Positions 16,672-25,472 of a stretch of DNA of 64,000 nucleotides are shown here, piece by piece. Made by a program: the position numbers and the translations under genes. The DNA comes from Ga0077555 sp046154645. GTDB taxonomy: Bacteria > Pseudomonadota > Alphaproteobacteria > Rhizobiales > Hyphomicrobiaceae. Numbering within the stretch: the stretch's first letter is position 1; every line of letters begins with the position of its first letter. The notes beneath the pieces were generated by a model that did no database searches, was not told the DNA's origin, and saw nothing but the letters and a program-made list of their open reading frames with translations. The stretch lies in contig JBJXDZ010000046.1 of assembly GCA_046154645.1 (NCBI GenBank), forward strand, positions 1 through 64,000. The letters run 5' to 3'.

Positions 16672-18564
16672 TCACCTGATGCCGAGGGCGGCCTGTAACT
16701 GGGTCAGCGCGGCAATCGCATCGGTGCCAGCGAATAGGAAGGTGTCGACGCCAGCGGCCTTAAGGGTTGCTTCCTGCTCGCGCGGACGGCCTGCAAGGTA
16801 AACGGCCTTGGCGCCGGCCTGCTTCAGGACACCGGCTGCGGCTTCGCCAAGTTCGCCGTAGACCTGATCGGAGGAGCAGAGACACGCAAGGGTGGCGCCC
16901 GAGTCCGCGAACGCGCGGCCGAGAGCCGGGGTTTCGGTGAAACCCTCGTTGGCGATCACATCGATGCCGCCGGCGGCCAGGAAATTGGCAATCCAGGTCG
17001 AGCGGGTCGAATGCACGGCGAGCGGCCCGAGGGAGGCCAAGAACAGGCGTGGCATGATGCCGGTGCGCTTGGTAAACGCGTCAGCCCGGTCGCGAAGCGA
17101 CTCGAAGGGCTCGGCGAGACGCTGCGGCCGGAGCGGCTTGACGCGGGCGCCGTTGAGATCTGCGGAGGGCACCAGCATGGGCCAAGGCTCGACGGCGACG
17201 CCGTCGTCGCCGAGCTTGGCGTAGGCCGAGGATCCCGTGAGTTCCAATCGGCCCGTGGCGACTAGCTTGGCGCGGTCGGCGGCGGCCTTGGCGATGTCGT
17301 CCTGGAGGGCGCCTGAGGCAAGCGCTGCACCAATGCCGCCCTTGGCCTCAAGGGCCTGGAACATCTCCCAGGCCTTGGCGGCGAGATCCGTGGTGAGGCT
17401 TTCGACATACCAGCTGCCGCCGGCGGGATCAGCGACGCGATGCAGCGCTGATTCCTCCATCAGCACGTGATGCGTGTTGCGCGCCATGCGACGGGCAAAG
17501 GCGTCGGGACGGCCAAGCGCCTGCGTGAACGGCAGCACGGTGATCGTCTCAGCGCCGCCCATGGCTGCTGCGGCGCAGGCGATGGTGGTGCGCAGCATGT
17601 TCACCCAGGGATCGCGGCGGGCCATCATGCGCGACGACGTTTCGGCAGAGATCTTGACGGCTGATGCGGCATTAGCTGCGCCCGAAGCTTCGGCGATGCG
17701 GTGGACGATGCGGCGGGCGGCACGCAGCTTGGCCATTCCGAGAAACTGGTCGGTGTCGACGGCCAGTGAGACGGCGATTTTGGGGAGCGCGTCGACAGGC
17801 TTGATGCCCGCGGCTTCGGCGGCGCGAAGATAAGCCACGATGCTGGAGGCAACCGCTGCGATCTCCTGCGCCTCGGTGGCGCCGGCTGCGTGATAGACCT
17901 GACCGCTGGCCGCGAGCGCGGTGACGTGTGGCATGGGCGCGGCTGTGCGCACGAGATCGGCGGCAATGGCGAGGGCTTGCGGCAGTTGGTGATAGAGCGC
18001 GCCGGTGGCGGCGAGGATCGCAAATGGGTCGTAGCCGAAGCCGCCGCTGCGTTGCAATTCGGCAGTTCCGGCCTGACGCCAGAGAGCCATCAAGCTGCCG
18101 GCGGCGTCGGTCGTGTATTCGCCGGCATCCAGGTTGACCGCGCAACTGTCGAGCAGCACACCGCGCAGGGCCGCGGCAAGGTCGGCCTCGTGATAGGGCA
18201 GGCCAAACTGGCCCGGGGCGGCGATTTGCAGGGTTACCGCCGCGACGCCACCCTTGAGGTCGTCGAGAATGGCGGCATTGGCAACGGTTGGCTGCTCATC
18301 GGCATAGCGTTGGGCGATGGTCCAAGGGGTCTCTTGCTGGCGCTTCGGTTGCCCACCAGCAACCGCGCTGTCCTCCTGGCGCTTCAGTTGCCCACCTGCA
18401 ACCGCGCTGGACCGCGTATACAGCGGCTGGATCGCCAAACCATCGGCGGTGCGCGTCACCAGCCGCTTCTCGAAGTTGCCGCCCTTCAAGGCCTTGTCGA
18501 CCAGCGCCCGCCAGTCGGCCTCGGTGGGCGTCGGAAAACCCTCGTTGAAGCGCAATTCCGTCAT
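16672..18564 (-). CDS. mutA: methylmalonyl-CoA mutase small subunit
   Basis: A 630-residue non-catalytic partner of MutB. It keeps the barrel architecture (ETSSRMMARRDPWVNMLRTTIACAAAAMGGAETITVLPF, then MARNTHHVLMEESALHRVADPAGGSWYVE), but its C-terminal B12-like domain lacks the DxHxxG motif, as expected for the small subunit. Residues about 53-78 contain a tandem 13-residue duplication, SAVAGGQLKRQ and SAVAGGQPKRQ, encoded by a 39-base repeat that belongs to an interspersed element family. The start at 18564 has the family-like MTELRFNEGFPTPTEADWRALVDKAL. mutB is downstream after three intervening genes. Confidence 0.92.
   Translation of the reverse strand: MTELRFNEGFPTPTEADWRALVDKALKGGNFEKRLVTRTADGLAIQPLYTRSSAVAGGQLKRQEDSAVAGGQPKRQQETPWTIAQRYADEQPTVANAAILDDLKGGVAAVTLQIAAPGQFGLPYHEADLAAALRGVLLDSCAVNLDAGEYTTDAAGSLMALWRQAGTAELQRSGGFGYDPFAILAATGALYHQLPQALAIAADLVRTAAPMPHVTALAASGQVYHAAGATEAQEIAAVASSIVAYLRAAEAAGIKPVDALPKIAVSLAVDTDQFLGMAKLRAARRIVHRIAEASGAANAASAVKISAETSSRMMARRDPWVNMLRTTIACAAAAMGGAETITVLPFTQALGRPDAFARRMARNTHHVLMEESALHRVADPAGGSWYVESLTTDLAAKAWEMFQALEAKGGIGAALASGALQDDIAKAAADRAKLVATGRLELTGSSAYAKLGDDGVAVEPWPMLVPSADLNGARVKPLRPQRLAEPFESLRDRADAFTKRTGIMPRLFLASLGPLAVHSTRSTWIANFLAAGGIDVIANEGFTETPALGRAFADSGATLACLCSSDQVYGELGEAAAGVLKQAGAKAVYLAGRPREQEATLKAAGVDTFLFAGTDAIAALTQLQAALGIR
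18337..18370 (+). repeat. interspersed short repeat, copy B1 (inside mutA)
   Basis: A 34-base copy with core GCGCTTCGGTTGCCCACC and a hairpin GGTTGC/GCAACC. It lies antisense to mutA and keeps the frame open. It is repeated 39 bases later as B2. Related copies lie at 20557, 21489 and inside pccA at 39386. Confidence 0.75.
18376..18409 (+). repeat. interspersed short repeat, copy B2 (inside mutA)
   Basis: Tandem partner of B1 at a 39-base period, differing at only a few positions. Core GCGCTTCAGTTGCCCACC with the GTTGC/GCAAC hairpin preserved, including a base change on one side of the loop. Confidence 0.75.
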
Positions 18565-18744
18565 GTCGTGCGTCCGTTGACTGGCCGGCTGGATCGTGGT
18601 GCTGACCAGCACGTATAGCGTCTCGGGCTGGCTTGTCACCCGGGTCTTGGCATTCCCCGCTGGACATGCCGCTTGACGGGCGGGTTGACGGGCGAGGCAC
18701 ATCCGCGTTCTCTCCGCCGGAGCCAAGCCAAGGAGACCACGAGC

Positions 18745-19536
18745 ATGACCACCAGCCCGGGCCAGTTGCGCGCCGAGACCGAAGGCGCCATCCGCTGGAT
18801 CGTCATCGACAACCCGTCACGACTCAACGCCTTCACGCGCGACATGTGGGATGGCGTGTCGAAGCATTTCGGCGAGGCCGAGCGCGATCCCGCAATCAAG
18901 GTGGTGGTGCTGCGCGGTGCGGGCGACAAGGCCTTCTCGGCCGGTGCCGACATCACGGAGTTCGCGGGCAATCGTACAGGTGAAGCGACGAAGGTCTACG
19001 ACGAGATCAACCACCGGGCCTTCATGAGCGTACTCAACTGCACGAAGCCGACCATCGCCATGGTGCACGGCTATGCCTTCGGCGGCGGCTGCGAGATCGC
19101 CATCTGTTGCGACCTGCGCCTGGCCGCTGACGACGCGCTGTTCTCGATTCCGGCGGCCAAGCTCGGGCTCGGCTACAATTCGCGCTGGATCCGGCCAATG
19201 CTCAATGTGATGTCGGCGTCGAAGGCCAAGGAGATGCTGTTCACGGCGCGGCGCTACACGGCAGAGCCGTCGCTGGCCATGGGGCTGGTCAACGAAGTGC
19301 ATGCCAAGGCGGGGCTGGAGGCGGCGACGCGGGCATTGGCCGCCGAAATCGCAGCCAACGCGCCACTGACGATTGCGGCCGCCAAGGGCGCCATCGACGA
19401 GATGACGGCGCGCCCCGAGAGCGGTGATCTCGAGCGGCTGGACGGCCTGGTCGATGCCTGCTTCGCCAGTGCCGACTATGCCGAAGGCCAGCGCGCCTTC
19501 ATCGAAAAGCGCAAGCCCGTGTTCCGCGGCAGATAA
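18745..19536 (+). CDS. enoyl-CoA hydratase/isomerase (crotonase) family protein
   Basis: A 263-residue crotonase-fold enzyme. The oxyanion-hole strand is FSAGADITEFAGN (about residues 68-80) and the second hallmark is HGYAFGGGCEIAICCDLRLAADDALF. The start at 18745 follows AAGGAGA with 8 bases of spacing. It diverges from mutA across a 180-base gap, so the two may share regulation. It likely hydrates or isomerises an acyl-CoA intermediate; substrate specificity is not readable. Confidence 0.9.
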   Translation: MTTSPGQLRAETEGAIRWIVIDNPSRLNAFTRDMWDGVSKHFGEAERDPAIKVVVLRGAGDKAFSAGADITEFAGNRTGEATKVYDEINHRAFMSVLNCTKPTIAMVHGYAFGGGCEIAICCDLRLAADDALFSIPAAKLGLGYNSRWIRPMLNVMSASKAKEMLFTARRYTAEPSLAMGLVNEVHAKAGLEAATRALAAEIAANAPLTIAAAKGAIDEMTARPESGDLERLDGLVDACFASADYAEGQRAFIEKRKPVFRGR

Positions 19537-19648
19537 GGCCGGCGCGCGAAGCGTCTGACCTGGCCCCAAGCCCCACCGCTTTGCCCGGCGCGCTAGCCTC
19601 ACCCGCCCGTGCGGCATTGCCGCGAGCGACTGTCTTCGTTGCTGGGTA

Positions 19649-20548
19649 TCAGACTACCACTACGCCGCGGTGGCGGGCCTCGCCCTCGGGCTCGACATGG
19701 ATGAGCACCTCGGCGCCCTCGACGCTGTCGCCGATGGCCGCTTCCAGGCGGTCGCAGATGCGATGCGCGTCAGCCACCGACATCGCGCCCGGCACCACCA
19801 GATGAAATTCGATGAAAGTGGCGCGGCCGGCGCTGCGGGTGCGCAGATCATGGGCCTCGAGCGCGCCTTCGGCATTGGTGGCGATGATCTCGCGGATGCG
19901 GCGGGCGACATCGGCGGTGACGGCCTCGTCCATCAGGCCGCTCATGGATTCGCTCGTCAACCGCCAGCCGGTCCATAGGATGTTGACTGCGACAGCGGCG
20001 GCGAGCAGCGGGTCGAGCAGCGCCCAGCCGGTGGCCGCAGCCAGGGCAAGGCCGACCAGCACACCAGCCGTCGTCGCCACATCGGTGACGAGGTGCCAGC
20101 CGTCGGCGACCAGGGCCGGCGAGCGGTGCCGGCGACCGAAGCCGATCAGGAATGCCGACCACGTGGCATTGAGCACCATGGCTGCCGCCGAAATGGCGAG
20201 CCCCAGACCCGGCTCCGACATGGTGCGGGGCTTGACGACCGCATCCCACGCCTCACGCATGATGAGCAGCGCGGCGACAATGATCAGCGCGCCTTCGATG
20301 ACGGCAGAGAAGTACTCGGCCTTGTGGTGGCCGAATTGATGGCGCCGATCGGCCGGGCGGGAACTGATGCGGATGGTGATCAGCGCCACCACGGCGGTGA
20401 CGACATTGACGATGCTTTCCAGCGCGTCCGAGTACAGCGCCACGCTGCCGGTTTTCAGGTAGGCCAGATACTTGATGCCCATGACGGCCAGGGCTACGAC
20501 GATGCTGGCCGCGGCGATCAGGGTGGTGTCGATCTTCTGGCTCGGCAT
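19649..20548 (-). CDS. cation diffusion facilitator (CDF) family transporter
   Basis: A 299-residue inner-membrane metal/proton antiporter with about six helices and a cytosolic C-terminal domain. ALYSDALESIVNVVTAVVAL holds the helix-II metal ligand Asp. FGHHKAEYFSAVIEGALI and ALVADGWHLVTDVATT supply the H-x3-D site of helix V. The start at 20548 (MPSQKIDTTL) is chosen because the open upstream codons fall in a repeat copy. Expected to export Zn(II), Fe(II) or Co(II). It converges on the enoyl-CoA hydratase gene. Confidence 0.92.
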   Translation of the reverse strand: MPSQKIDTTLIAAASIVVALAVMGIKYLAYLKTGSVALYSDALESIVNVVTAVVALITIRISSRPADRRHQFGHHKAEYFSAVIEGALIIVAALLIMREAWDAVVKPRTMSEPGLGLAISAAAMVLNATWSAFLIGFGRRHRSPALVADGWHLVTDVATTAGVLVGLALAAATGWALLDPLLAAAVAVNILWTGWRLTSESMSGLMDEAVTADVARRIREIIATNAEGALEAHDLRTRSAGRATFIEFHLVVPGAMSVADAHRICDRLEAAIGDSVEGAEVLIHVEPEGEARHRGVVVV

Positions 20549-20556
20549 CTTTCGTC

Positions 20557-20593
20557 TTTGCGCCTTCGGTTGCCCGGTGCCACCCGGCGCATG
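20557..20593 (+). repeat. interspersed short repeat, copy C (upstream of CDF gene)
   Basis: Core GCGCCTTCGGTTGCCC followed by a diverged right half ending CCCGGCGC. It abuts the CDF start codon. A second, different palindrome TCAGACCC-AA-GGGTCTGA lies about 40 bases further at 20629-20646. Confidence 0.65.
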
Positions 20594-20628
20594 CACCCTG
20601 GCGGGGCATCCGGCGAGGCGAAGGGATC

Positions 20629-20646
20629 AGACCCAAGGGTCTGAGC
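20629..20646. repeat. perfect 8-bp palindrome TCAGACCC/GGGTCTGA
   Basis: A perfect inverted repeat with a 2-base spacer in the gap between the CDF gene and ndk. It could be a terminator stem for ndk but has no T-run; resembles the palindrome inside mutB. Confidence 0.5.
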
Positions 20647-20699
20647 CCATGGCCGAGTTGTAGGGCGGCGCTACAGTTGCCGTCGCAGGGACTGCGCCG

Positions 20700-21122
20700 T
20701 CAGCCGACGATTTCTTCGAGGCGGAAATTGAGGGCGATCTCACGCTCGGCCGCTGCCGGGCTGTCCGAGCCGTGCGTCGAATTTTCGCCTTTGGAGACCG
20801 CAAACAGCTTGCGGATGGTGCCCTCCTTGGCCTCTTTCGGGTCGGTGGCGCCCATCACGTCGCGGTATTTGGCAATGGCTCCCTCGCCCTCGAGCACCTG
20901 CAGCACGATCGGACCCGACGTCATGAACTGGCACAATTCGCCGTAGAACGGGCGTGCCTTGTGCTCCTCATAGAATTTCTCGGCCTGGGCGCGGGTCCAG
21001 AGCACCCGCTTCTGGGCGACAATGCGCAGGCCGGCCTTCTCGATGACGGCGTTGATGGCGCCGGTCAGGTTGCGCTTGGTGGCGTCCGGCTTGAGGATCG
21101 AAAACGTGCGCTCGACGGCCAT
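20700..21122 (-). CDS. ndk: nucleoside diphosphate kinase
   Basis: A 140-residue Ndk that equalises nucleoside triphosphate pools by a ping-pong mechanism. RTFSILKPDATKRNLTG opens the protein and the phospho-histidine is His117 in NSTHGSDS. Length and motifs match the bacterial hexameric enzyme. AGGAG lies 6 bases before the ATG. It sits between the CDF gene and a 420-base repeat-containing gap. Confidence 0.97.
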   Translation of the reverse strand: MAVERTFSILKPDATKRNLTGAINAVIEKAGLRIVAQKRVLWTRAQAEKFYEEHKARPFYGELCQFMTSGPIVLQVLEGEGAIAKYRDVMGATDPKEAKEGTIRKLFAVSKGENSTHGSDSPAAAEREIALNFRLEEIVG

Positions 21123-21291
21123 GTTGGGCTCCTGATCGGATCCGACGACCAGCAGCGGCCGGATCGGTTGCGCCCCGGTCGTGGGGCCTGTTCGGGCGGG
21201 GTTATAGCTGCGGGCCGATCCTGCTTCAAGGCTGATGCTTGGCCGGGAGGAGGTCGGCAATGGGCAATAAGGGAATGGCGCGAGCGTAGGC

Positions 21292-21402
21292 CGGGTCAAG
21301 CCCTGCACGGGCTTTCTGGCGATGCTCCGCATCGACGGCGCGACCCGACAGACACAATCGCAAGAGGAGTTGTCGGATCGCGCAAGTGCAGGGCTTGACC
21401 CG
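21292..21402. repeat. 17-bp perfect inverted repeat with 77-base loop
   Basis: Arms CGGGTCAAGCCCTGCAC (21292-21308) and its exact complement (21386-21402) can form one long hairpin. It resembles REP/intergenic-cruciform elements of alphaproteobacteria. It lies between ubiB and ndk. Confidence 0.75.
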
Positions 21403-21488
21403 ACCTGCGGGCTGAGACCCGACGGCTGCGAACCGGGGCGCTTGCATCTATTCGGATCTCGCCGGTGGCGGAGTGCCTGAGCCGAACC

Positions 21489-21525
21489 CACGCGGCGGTT
21501 GGCGCTGGGCATCCGAAGGCGCGAA
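21489..21525 (-). repeat. interspersed short repeat, copy D (between ubiB and ndk)
   Basis: On the minus strand the core reads GCGCCTTCGGATGCCCA followed by a GCCAACCGC half, closest to the pccA copy. Lies just beyond the ubiB stop. Confidence 0.65.
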
Positions 21526-21542
21526 GAAAACAGCGCCGGTGC

Positions 21543-23228
21543 TCACCAGGTCCGTGACCACGTCATGATGGCGATGGCGAGCAGCGCCAGGGCGCCGACC
21601 CACAAGGCCACGCGGCCAGAGCGCGTGCGCCGCGCCTCCTCGGTGGCCAAGCGCGACAGGGACTCCGCGTCCAGCCGCAAGCCGCCGCGCGCCATCTCGC
21701 CAAGCGCATTGAGCGAGCGCTGCGTCTCGCCGAGGAACGCCGGCACCTCCGCCAGCACGCGCCCGAGTTCACCTGCCCCTGCGCGGACATCCTTGATGGC
21801 GCCAGCGGGGCCGAGATTGCGCTCCACCCACTCGCGCGCGATGGGCTCCGCTGCCGTCCACAGATTGAGCCGCGGATCCAGCGACCGCGCCACGCCCTCG
21901 ACCACGACCATGGTCTTCTGCAGGTTGATCAGTTCGGGCCGCGTCTGCATGTCGAAAACCTCGGTGTAGGCGAACAGCTGCCCAAGCAGATCCGCCATCG
22001 AGATCTCGTCGGCGGTACGGCCATGGATCGGCTCGCCGACGGCGCGCAAGGCTTGTGCGAACACCTCGACGGGATGGTGCGGTGGCACGTAGCCGGCCCA
22101 GAAATGCACCTCGGCGGCACGCCTGTAATCACGCGTCACCAGGCCATGCAGGATCTCGGCGAGAAACCGCCGCTCGCGCGCGCCAAGCCGCCCCATGATG
22201 CCGAAATCGATCGCCACCACGCGCCCCGGTGCCTCCACCAGCAGGTTGCCCTGATGCATGTCGGCATGGAAGAAGCCGTCGCGCATGGCGTGGCGCAGGA
22301 ACGAGCGCAACACCGTCAAGCCAATGGCTTCCAGATCGTAGCCGGCCGCCTTCAGCCGGGCATGGTCGGCAATGGGAATGCCGTCGATCCACTCGATGGT
22401 GAGGACCCGGCGGGCCGTGCGCCGCCAGTCCACCGCGGGCACGCGGAAGTTGCCATCGGGCAAGTCTTTATCGCCCTTGATGTTCTCGGCCAGCTCCGAG
22501 ATGGCCGCCGCCTCCAACCGCAGATCCATTTCCAGATCGGTGGTGCGCGCCAGCGTGTCGACCACGGCGACGGGCTTGAGGCGGCGCGTCGGCACATGGA
22601 AGCGCTCGATCAACCGGGCTGCGAAATAGTAGCTCTGCAGGTCGTTCTTGAAGCGTCGCTCGATACCCGGCCGCAGGATCTTCACCGCCACGGTGCGCCG
22701 GCTGCCGTCCTTGTCGATCACGACAGCCTTGTGCACCTGCGCGATCGATGCGGCGGCAACGGGCGGTCCAAACTCGACGAAATGATCCTCGAGTTTGCCG
22801 CCAAGGGCCTCCTCCACAGCGCGGCGCGCTTCGGCCATGGGAAACGGCGGCATGCGGTCCTGTAGATGGCGCAGGTCGGTTGCCAGCTCCGGTCCGATCA
22901 GGTCGGCGCGCGTGGCCAGAAACTGCCCGAGCTTGATGTACGACGGCCCGAGCTTGGCCAGTGCTGTTGCAACGCGCGATGCCCTCGGCTGGCCAAGCCG
23001 GAACGGCCACGTCACGATGCGGATGGGCAAGGTCAGGGCGCGGGCCAGATGCAGCACGAACGGCGCCTGCATGCCTTTGGGCACGAAGCGCACGCCATGC
23101 TGGGCCAGCGTCAGGCCGGCGCGGGCTAGGCGCAGCAGGTTTGTGGCAGCGTTGGCCAACGGGGTGGCAATCCTCAGGTCCAGGGACGTCCGGGTGCGAC
23201 GCACTCCGGAACAGGCTTGATCGGACAT
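21543..23228 (-). CDS. ubiB: ABC1/UbiB-family atypical kinase
   Basis: A 561-residue UbiB-family protein required for ubiquinone biosynthesis or export. The invariant KxGQ motif is in GPSYIKLGQFLATRADL, the A-rich nucleotide loop in PPVAAASIAQVHKA, catalytic-loop DGFFHADMHQGNLLV and metal-binding DFGIMG. A C-terminal hydrophobic helix (VALWVGALALLAIAIM) anchors it in the inner membrane, as in canonical UbiB. The start at 23228 has GGGGG upstream. It stands apart from ubiE and coaBC, the usual alphaproteobacterial partners. Confidence 0.93.
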   Translation of the reverse strand: MSDQACSGVRRTRTSLDLRIATPLANAATNLLRLARAGLTLAQHGVRFVPKGMQAPFVLHLARALTLPIRIVTWPFRLGQPRASRVATALAKLGPSYIKLGQFLATRADLIGPELATDLRHLQDRMPPFPMAEARRAVEEALGGKLEDHFVEFGPPVAAASIAQVHKAVVIDKDGSRRTVAVKILRPGIERRFKNDLQSYYFAARLIERFHVPTRRLKPVAVVDTLARTTDLEMDLRLEAAAISELAENIKGDKDLPDGNFRVPAVDWRRTARRVLTIEWIDGIPIADHARLKAAGYDLEAIGLTVLRSFLRHAMRDGFFHADMHQGNLLVEAPGRVVAIDFGIMGRLGARERRFLAEILHGLVTRDYRRAAEVHFWAGYVPPHHPVEVFAQALRAVGEPIHGRTADEISMADLLGQLFAYTEVFDMQTRPELINLQKTMVVVEGVARSLDPRLNLWTAAEPIAREWVERNLGPAGAIKDVRAGAGELGRVLAEVPAFLGETQRSLNALGEMARGGLRLDAESLSRLATEEARRTRSGRVALWVGALALLAIAIMTWSRTW

Positions 23229-23486
23229 TGCAGCCCCCTGGACTGGGGTCAAGCGCTGCCTCGCCGCGGGTGGATACTTGATCCGAGAAATAGATTGAAG
23301 AAGGAGATTTCGCGTGCGCCAGCTGGCTTCGCAGTCGGCGGCAATGCCCGCGTCGCCGCCTGACCGCGCATAATCATCAGCTATGTCATCGGACGGACGA
23401 CCTTGCTATCCGGCCCTTTCCGATTGCGGCGGCGGTAAGGATTGCAATCTCAACTTGCTCGTTGGCCCCGACGGGAGCGCCATATC

Positions 23487-23969
23487 CTATAACGTAAGGC
23501 GAAGCTCAGGCTCGGTGCCATTGGCTCGGTAGGCCCCCGTCCTCGTGAAGCCGTAGCGAAGGTAGAAAAGCTCGGGTCCGTCGTCGCCCGGAACGTAGCT
23601 CGTAAGCAGAGAGGTCGCTCCAGTTTTCCGAGATTGTCCGCAGGCTAGATCGAGTGCTTGCATGCCTAACCCGCGCCGCTGGTGCTCGTGGGCAATCATG
23701 AAGCGCCATAACATGACGCTGGATTGATCAATCGGGGAGCGGGCAATTGCCCCTGGCACATTTGGATCGAGCAGCAACAGGAAACCCACGGGAACGCTTC
23801 CGACGAAAAGCGCACGCATCCAGCCCCCAGGATTAAGGAGCCCCTCAGCAATCGACGTCGCATTCGGTGCCACATAGCGACGCTGCGACTCACTTACTTG
23901 CAAGTCAATGATTTGACGAACATTTCCGAAAGTGATGTCCCGCAGTTGTACGTGAGCAATGTTTGTCAT
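23487..23969 (-). CDS. GNAT-family N-acetyltransferase
   Basis: A 160-residue GNAT protein. The acetyl-CoA pyrophosphate loop is HQRRGLGMQALDLA and the C-terminal beta strand is FYLRYGFTRTGAYRAN, typical of spermidine/aminoglycoside-like members. The start at 23969 follows the family-like MTNIAHVQLRDIT. Base composition and third-position GC are visibly lower than in neighbouring genes, suggesting acquisition by transfer. Substrate unknown. It diverges from the M24 peptidase gene. Confidence 0.85.
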   Translation of the reverse strand: MTNIAHVQLRDITFGNVRQIIDLQVSESQRRYVAPNATSIAEGLLNPGGWMRALFVGSVPVGFLLLLDPNVPGAIARSPIDQSSVMLWRFMIAHEHQRRGLGMQALDLACGQSRKTGATSLLTSYVPGDDGPELFYLRYGFTRTGAYRANGTEPELRLTL

Positions 23970-24162
23970 CAGAGCATTATCCCGATGTTCGACATATCCA
24001 GAGCGGGCCACCAAGTTGCCGACCCTGACAGATTTCGCTCAACCTGATCGAAGCCGTTAACGCAACTAGCCCCGGCCGCCAATGCAGGTCTATAGTTCCT
24101 CCGCGGCACCCCACGACCCCGTTCACAGCTGCCGCCCGAATCGACATCGATGGGAGACACAC

Positions 24163-25350
24163 ATGGCCGTTGCCGAGGCAGCCCGCACCAAGCCCATTCC
24201 GTTCGACAGCAAGCAGCTCGACAAGCTGATGGACGACGCCGGCATCGACGTGCTGGTCGCAACCTCCAAGCACAACGTACAGTACCTGCTTGGCGGCTAC
24301 CGCTTCTTCTTCTTTGACACCATGGATGCCGTGGGCGTCACGCGCTATCTGCCCGCCATCGTCTACCAGAAGGGCAAGCCCGAGAATGCCACCTATGTGG
24401 GCTGCGCCATGGAGACCTTCGAAAAGGACCTCGGCAAGTTCTGGACGCCCAATCTCGACCTCAAAGTGATTGGCAGCAAGGAGACGATGGCGCAGGCCGT
24501 CGACCACATCAAGAAGCTCGGCCATGTGCGGCGCATCGGCGTCGAGTCGGGCTTTATTCCGGCCGATGGCGAAGCTGTGCTGCGCAAGGGCCTCGGCAAT
24601 GTCGAGATCGTCGACGCGGTGTTCCCCCTGGAGCGGCTGCGCGCGCGCAAGACCAAGCAGGAAATCGGCTATCTCCATCAGGCCTCCGAGCGCGTCGTCG
24701 ATGCCATGATGACGACCTTCAAAAAGCATTGTGTGCCCGGCGCCACCAAGCATCAGGTGGTCGAAGCGCTGCGCCGCGAGGAGGTCAACCGCGAGCTGGT
24801 ATTCGACTACTGCCTGATGACGCGCGGCACCAGCCTCAATCGCGCCCCCTCCGACGAGGTGCTACAGGACGGCGATATCATCTCGATCGACTCCGGCGGC
24901 AACTACAAGGGCTACATCGGTGATCTCTGCCGCATGGGCATCATCGGCGGCAAGCCGGACCAGGAGCTGGTCGATATCCTGGGTTTTGTCGAGGAGGTTC
25001 AGCAAGCGGTGCGCAAACCGATCAAGCCGGGTGCCCGCGGCGGCGACATCTGCGACGTGGCCGAGAAGATGCTGGATGCCTCGCCGCACCGCCCATATTC
25101 GCACTTCATGGCGCACGGCATGGGCCTCGTCACGCACGAAGCACCCCGCCTGATGAACTATCCGCGCATGAGCTACACCGGCTACGACATGGAGCGCGGC
25201 CTCGAGCCCGGCATGTGCATCTCCATCGAGACCACGGTGGCACATTCGAAGCGCGGTTTCATCAAGCTCGAGGACACCATCATGGTCACCGACAAGGGCT
25301 ATGACGCTCTCGGTGACGGCGGCCGCGGCTGGAACAAGGCGGGCGGATGA
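24163..25350 (+). CDS. M24-family metallopeptidase (Xaa-Pro dipeptidase-like)
   Basis: A 395-residue pita-bread fold protein with an N-terminal creatinase-like domain and a C-terminal peptidase domain. All five dinuclear metal ligands are visible: Asp in ISIDSGGNY, Asp in IGDLCRMG, His in AHGMGLVTHEAP, Glu in CISIETTV and Glu in KLEDTIMV. GGGAG precedes the ATG. It may cleave Xaa-Pro dipeptides or act as a creatinase/DMSP-lyase-type relative. The next genes encode a hydrolase and an amidohydrolase, suggesting a catabolic group. Confidence 0.9.
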   Translation: MAVAEAARTKPIPFDSKQLDKLMDDAGIDVLVATSKHNVQYLLGGYRFFFFDTMDAVGVTRYLPAIVYQKGKPENATYVGCAMETFEKDLGKFWTPNLDLKVIGSKETMAQAVDHIKKLGHVRRIGVESGFIPADGEAVLRKGLGNVEIVDAVFPLERLRARKTKQEIGYLHQASERVVDAMMTTFKKHCVPGATKHQVVEALRREEVNRELVFDYCLMTRGTSLNRAPSDEVLQDGDIISIDSGGNYKGYIGDLCRMGIIGGKPDQELVDILGFVEEVQQAVRKPIKPGARGGDICDVAEKMLDASPHRPYSHFMAHGMGLVTHEAPRLMNYPRMSYTGYDMERGLEPGMCISIETTVAHSKRGFIKLEDTIMVTDKGYDALGDGGRGWNKAGG

Positions 25351-25472
25351 GCCTCGATAATCCCAATCCCCATCGTTGCACGTGATGGGGAGAGGGATAG
25401 GGTAAGCTGCTCGCAGACTTCCAGGCGACGGTGCGCTCACTCGGGATGCAGGCAAAGCAATCGGAGAAGCCC

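Larger units (their letters stand above)
21123..21542. other. 420-bp intergenic region with repeats, upstream of ndk
   Basis: No gene recognised. The gap holds the ndk upstream region, a 17-bp perfect inverted repeat spanning 21292-21402 and interspersed repeat copy D at 21489-21525. An open frame on the minus strand runs through it into ndk, but it reads repeat DNA and is unlikely to be translated. Confidence 0.6.
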
